Assembly (NCBI GenBank): GCA_029938185.1 | Contig: JAOZVK010000064.1 | Coordinates: 1 to 16,147 of the forward strand | DNA: 16,147 nt | DNA from: Bacteroidales bacterium | Lineage (GTDB): Bacteria > Bacteroidota > Bacteroidia > Bacteroidales > JAOZVK01 | Direction of reading: 5' to 3' | Shown here: positions 14,567 to 16,147 of the stretch, in pieces | Position numbering within the stretch: position 1 is the first letter of the stretch | Layout: every line of letters begins with the position of its first letter | Position numbers and translations under genes: made by a program | The notes under the pieces: model-generated | The model's database searches: none | Seen by the model: only the letters and a program-made list of their open reading frames with translations | Told to the model about the DNA's origin: nothing

Positions 14567-14623
14567 ATTATATGTCAATAGTTTACAAAAATGCGTAAGC
14601 CATATTAAATAGGTCGAAGACCT
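14551..14623 (-). repeat. Truncated hairpin element
   Basis: Minus strand: AGGTC-TTC-GACCT (14611-14623), TATTTAATATGGCTTACGCAT tail, then the middle part as far as the ATTGTACGAAAAC section. The conserved far end is missing; a possible coding remnant lies there instead. Confidence 0.8.
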
Positions 14624-14952
14624 TATTTATTTAGGCAAGTTTCACTTTGAATATTTTATAGCTAACAGTTTGAAAAAAGAATAAAATTGTAAGTATTAGA
14701 GTATACGATAGTTATGTGAATATATTTGATTTTTTAATATTATGAACTGTTAGGTGGAAATTGAAACTTGTCTAAAAATCAGATAAATATTTCAAATCTA
14801 TGTGTTTGTATTGCTTTGTAATAATGTTCATTATAATTAAAATATTGATAAATTAAATAAATAAAAGTAGTATTTCTTATTTAATGTTTATTATATTTGA
14901 CAAATATTAATATAATACATATATAATTTTATACAAATTTAAATCCAAATTA
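14624..14952. other. Non-coding block bracketed by hairpins, with nested inverted repeats
   Basis: No reading frame of note. The block lies between two hairpins arranged as around a gene (GAA loop on the left, TTC loop on the right, tails pointing outward). Inside, CAAGTTTCA (14636-14644) pairs with TGAAACTTG (14762-14770), and CTAACAGTT (14662-14670) with AACTGTTAG (14745-14753), giving a 135-bp imperfect palindrome. It may be a miniature element, a small RNA or a gene relic. Confidence 0.55.
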
Positions 14953-15056
14953 AGGTCTTCGACCTATTTAATGTGGCTTACGCTTTTTTGTAAATTTTTA
15001 TCATGTAGTTAATTGTATAAAAACAAATATCGAAAAACTTTTGTAAGACTACTTAT
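14953..15056 (+). repeat. 104-bp hairpin element, complete copy
   Basis: AGGTC-TTC-GACCT at 14953-14965, TATTTAATGTGGCTTACGC tail, middle containing TTAATTGTATAAAAACAAAT, and far end CTTTTGTAAGACTACTTAT. Used as the reference copy for length and ends. Confidence 0.88.
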
Positions 15057-15057
15057 A

Positions 15058-15122
15058 CTTTCAATGGTTCAATTATTCAATGATACAATGGTACAATATT
15101 TTGATTAATAGTTTATAACATT
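15058..15122 (+). repeat. Octamer-array repeat, four-unit copy
   Basis: Four octamers at 15063-15094 (AATGGTTC, AATTATTC, AATGATAC, AATGGTAC) followed by AATATTTTGATTAATAG. It directly follows the 104-bp element. From 15123 to 15303 nothing else is recognisable. Confidence 0.8.
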
Positions 15123-15303
15123 TTTATAAAAGTAAAATTCTTAAGCTAATTTAGTATACATACTTTTTTGTAAAACTTATTTTAAAAAGTAACGTATAAT
15201 GTATTGTGATATTAGCAAGAATATAAAAATTTCCACATTGGAGTAAAGTAGATAGTCTTAATTTGATTTAGTAGTAATATTTCATGTGTAATAAAAATTA
15301 CTA

Positions 15304-15335
15304 AGGTCTTCGATCTATTTAATATTGCTTTTGTA
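15304..15335 (+). repeat. AGGTC-TTC-GATCT hairpin with tail
   Basis: The hairpin at 15304-15316 has one G-T (wobble) position, followed by ATTTAATATTGCTT. It is a partial copy; the rest of the 104-bp unit is not present. From 15336 to 15488 only AT-rich sequence is seen. Confidence 0.7.
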
Positions 15336-15488
15336 TTCTACTAATATATAGATAATGTGTAGTTTAACAGATTGTAAATATTGAAATTTTTTTGTAATAA
15401 TATTTATATACTAAAAATTAAAATGCTTTTTTCATAAAATTATCTAATAATCAATAATAGTAAAAAAATTAAATATAAGCAATAAAAA

Positions 15489-15501
15489 GGTTTGAAAAAC
15501 C
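15489..15501 (+). repeat. GGTTT-GAA-AAACC hairpin upstream of the thioesterase gene
   Basis: A perfect five-base stem with the family loop GAA but arms unlike the other copies, 29 bp before the ATG. No tail is obvious to its left. Confidence 0.6.
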
Positions 15502-15530
15502 ACTAATAATAATAATAAAATTTTATCATA

Positions 15531-15986
15531 ATGAAAGTAAAAAATATAGAACAAAATAAACCAACAAACAGCATTGTTGAACATTTTAAATCAGTTATAG
15601 GTAAAGAAATTAATAATAGTCCTTCGCCTATTGCATCATGGCTGAAGGGTATTGTTAGAGAAGTAGAAATAGGTAGCTTAGTTGTAGATTTTAAGGTTCG
15701 AAAAGATATGACAAACCCCATTGGTATTTTGCATGGAGGGACTATTGCAATGATAATGGATGATATGATTGGGGCAACAGTTTATACTTTAGATTTAAAT
15801 AAATTTTATGTAACTGTCAATTTATCAGTAAATTATTTAGATAGTTCAGGAATAGGTGAAATTATAACAGCTAAAACAAAAGTATTACGTTCGGGAAAAA
15901 CTCTGATTAATGCAGAATGTGAATTATATAATAGTGAAAGAAATTTATTAGCTAAAGGTTCTTCTAATTTGATAATAACCAAATAG
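15531..15986 (+). CDS. PaaI-like hotdog-fold thioesterase
   Basis: Cytosolic acyl-CoA thioesterase of 151 residues, the usual length for a single hotdog domain. The signature NPIGILHGGTIAMIMDDMIG at 62-81 holds the conserved HGG (68-70) and the acidic residue (Asp77 or Asp78) that acts in hydrolysis in PaaI/YbgC-type relatives. The following strands (VTVNLSVNYL, GEIITAKTKVLRSGKTLINAECELY and LLAKGSSNLIIT) complete the sheet. The substrate cannot be told; aryl-CoA, acyl-CoA or menaquinone-pathway thioesters are possible. ATG 15531 is the first plausible start; the leader contains the GGTTT/AAACC hairpin. It stands alone, with repeats before it and no gene within 160 bp after it. A 7-bp stem at 16002-16027 follows, without a T run. 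Confidence 0.9.
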   Translation: MKVKNIEQNKPTNSIVEHFKSVIGKEINNSPSPIASWLKGIVREVEIGSLVVDFKVRKDMTNPIGILHGGTIAMIMDDMIGATVYTLDLNKFYVTVNLSVNYLDSSGIGEIITAKTKVLRSGKTLINAECELYNSERNLLAKGSSNLIITK

Positions 15987-16091
15987 TTAAAACATGTAAT
16001 AACATATTTTCCTTAATGCTAATATGTGAATTATGTAAAAATTAGCTTGTCTATTAAGTTTAACTTAATTGTAATGTAAAATGAATAATAA

Positions 16092-16127
16092 AGAAATTAC
16101 GAATTATAAATTACGAATTACGAATTG
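16092..16127 (+). repeat. ATTACGAATT short repeat array
   Basis: Three or four copies of ATTACGAATT in a row (16095-16126). Single copies occur at 2364-2373 and 370-379, the latter just before the DoxX-like gene start. This is an intergenic repeat type I know from Bacteroidota. Confidence 0.65.
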
Positions 16128-16147
16128 GTTTACACCTAAATATAAGT

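Noticed and set aside
2333..15501. Hairpins as integron attC sites with gene cassettes
   Set aside because: No attC core sites or extrahelical bases, stems are only five bases, there is no integrase, and the genes include core housekeeping genes on both strands.

Overview
The window looks like a chromosomal segment of a strongly AT-rich member of the Bacteroidota. The support is: a type IX secretion C-terminal sorting domain; DUF1599 and DUF4831-like proteins; a folP-cdaA order; promoters of the TTTG / TAnnTTTG type; little sign of Shine-Dalgarno sites; and dispersed intergenic repeats typical of that phylum. Genus cannot be read from the sequence.

Layout. 1-407: repeats and a promoter. 408-2332: an operon of a DoxX/MauE-like membrane protein and triosephosphate isomerase. 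2333-2647: a repeat block with an octamer array. 2648-3868: a DUF4831-like lipoprotein. 3869-4357: stacked palindromes. 4358-7712 (minus strand): a cytosolic alpha/beta hydrolase whose start codon lies in a tandem repeat, and a T9SS-exported surface protein. 8142-8678 (minus): DUF1599. 8960-11096 (plus): folP and cdaA (c-di-AMP synthase). 11396-13218: two adjacent MscS-type channel genes. 13253-13514: a compact tRNA-Gly(GCC)/tRNA-Leu(UAA) unit with promoter and terminator. 13515-15530: about 2 kb with no intact gene, holding a broken gene, a possible second gene remnant and many repeats. 15531-15986: a PaaI-like hotdog thioesterase. 15987-16147: nothing but a short repeat array.

The genes are mostly housekeeping: glycolysis, folate synthesis, c-di-AMP signalling, osmotic release and tRNAs. 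c-di-AMP and mechanosensitive channels both bear on osmotic balance, so their proximity is suggestive only. DUF1599, DoxX and tpiA, which I recall as neighbours in many Bacteroidota, are separated here by about 6 kb of other genes and repeats, with DUF1599 on the opposite strand.

The most striking feature is a dispersed hairpin family. Each copy is a five-base arm, a three-base loop (GAA or TTC) and the complementary arm, usually followed by a tail close to TTTAATGTTGCTTACGCAT. The arms differ between copies but stay self-complementary (AGGTC/GACCT, GGCTC/GAGCC, GGTTT/AAACC, CAGAC/GTCTG, AGCAC/GTGCT). Many copies sit right at gene boundaries, and where a tail is clear it points away from the gene. 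Several belong to an element of about 104 bp, one copy of which interrupts a gene. A second family carries a variable array of 8-bp units (3, 4, 4 and 14 units) between conserved flanks.
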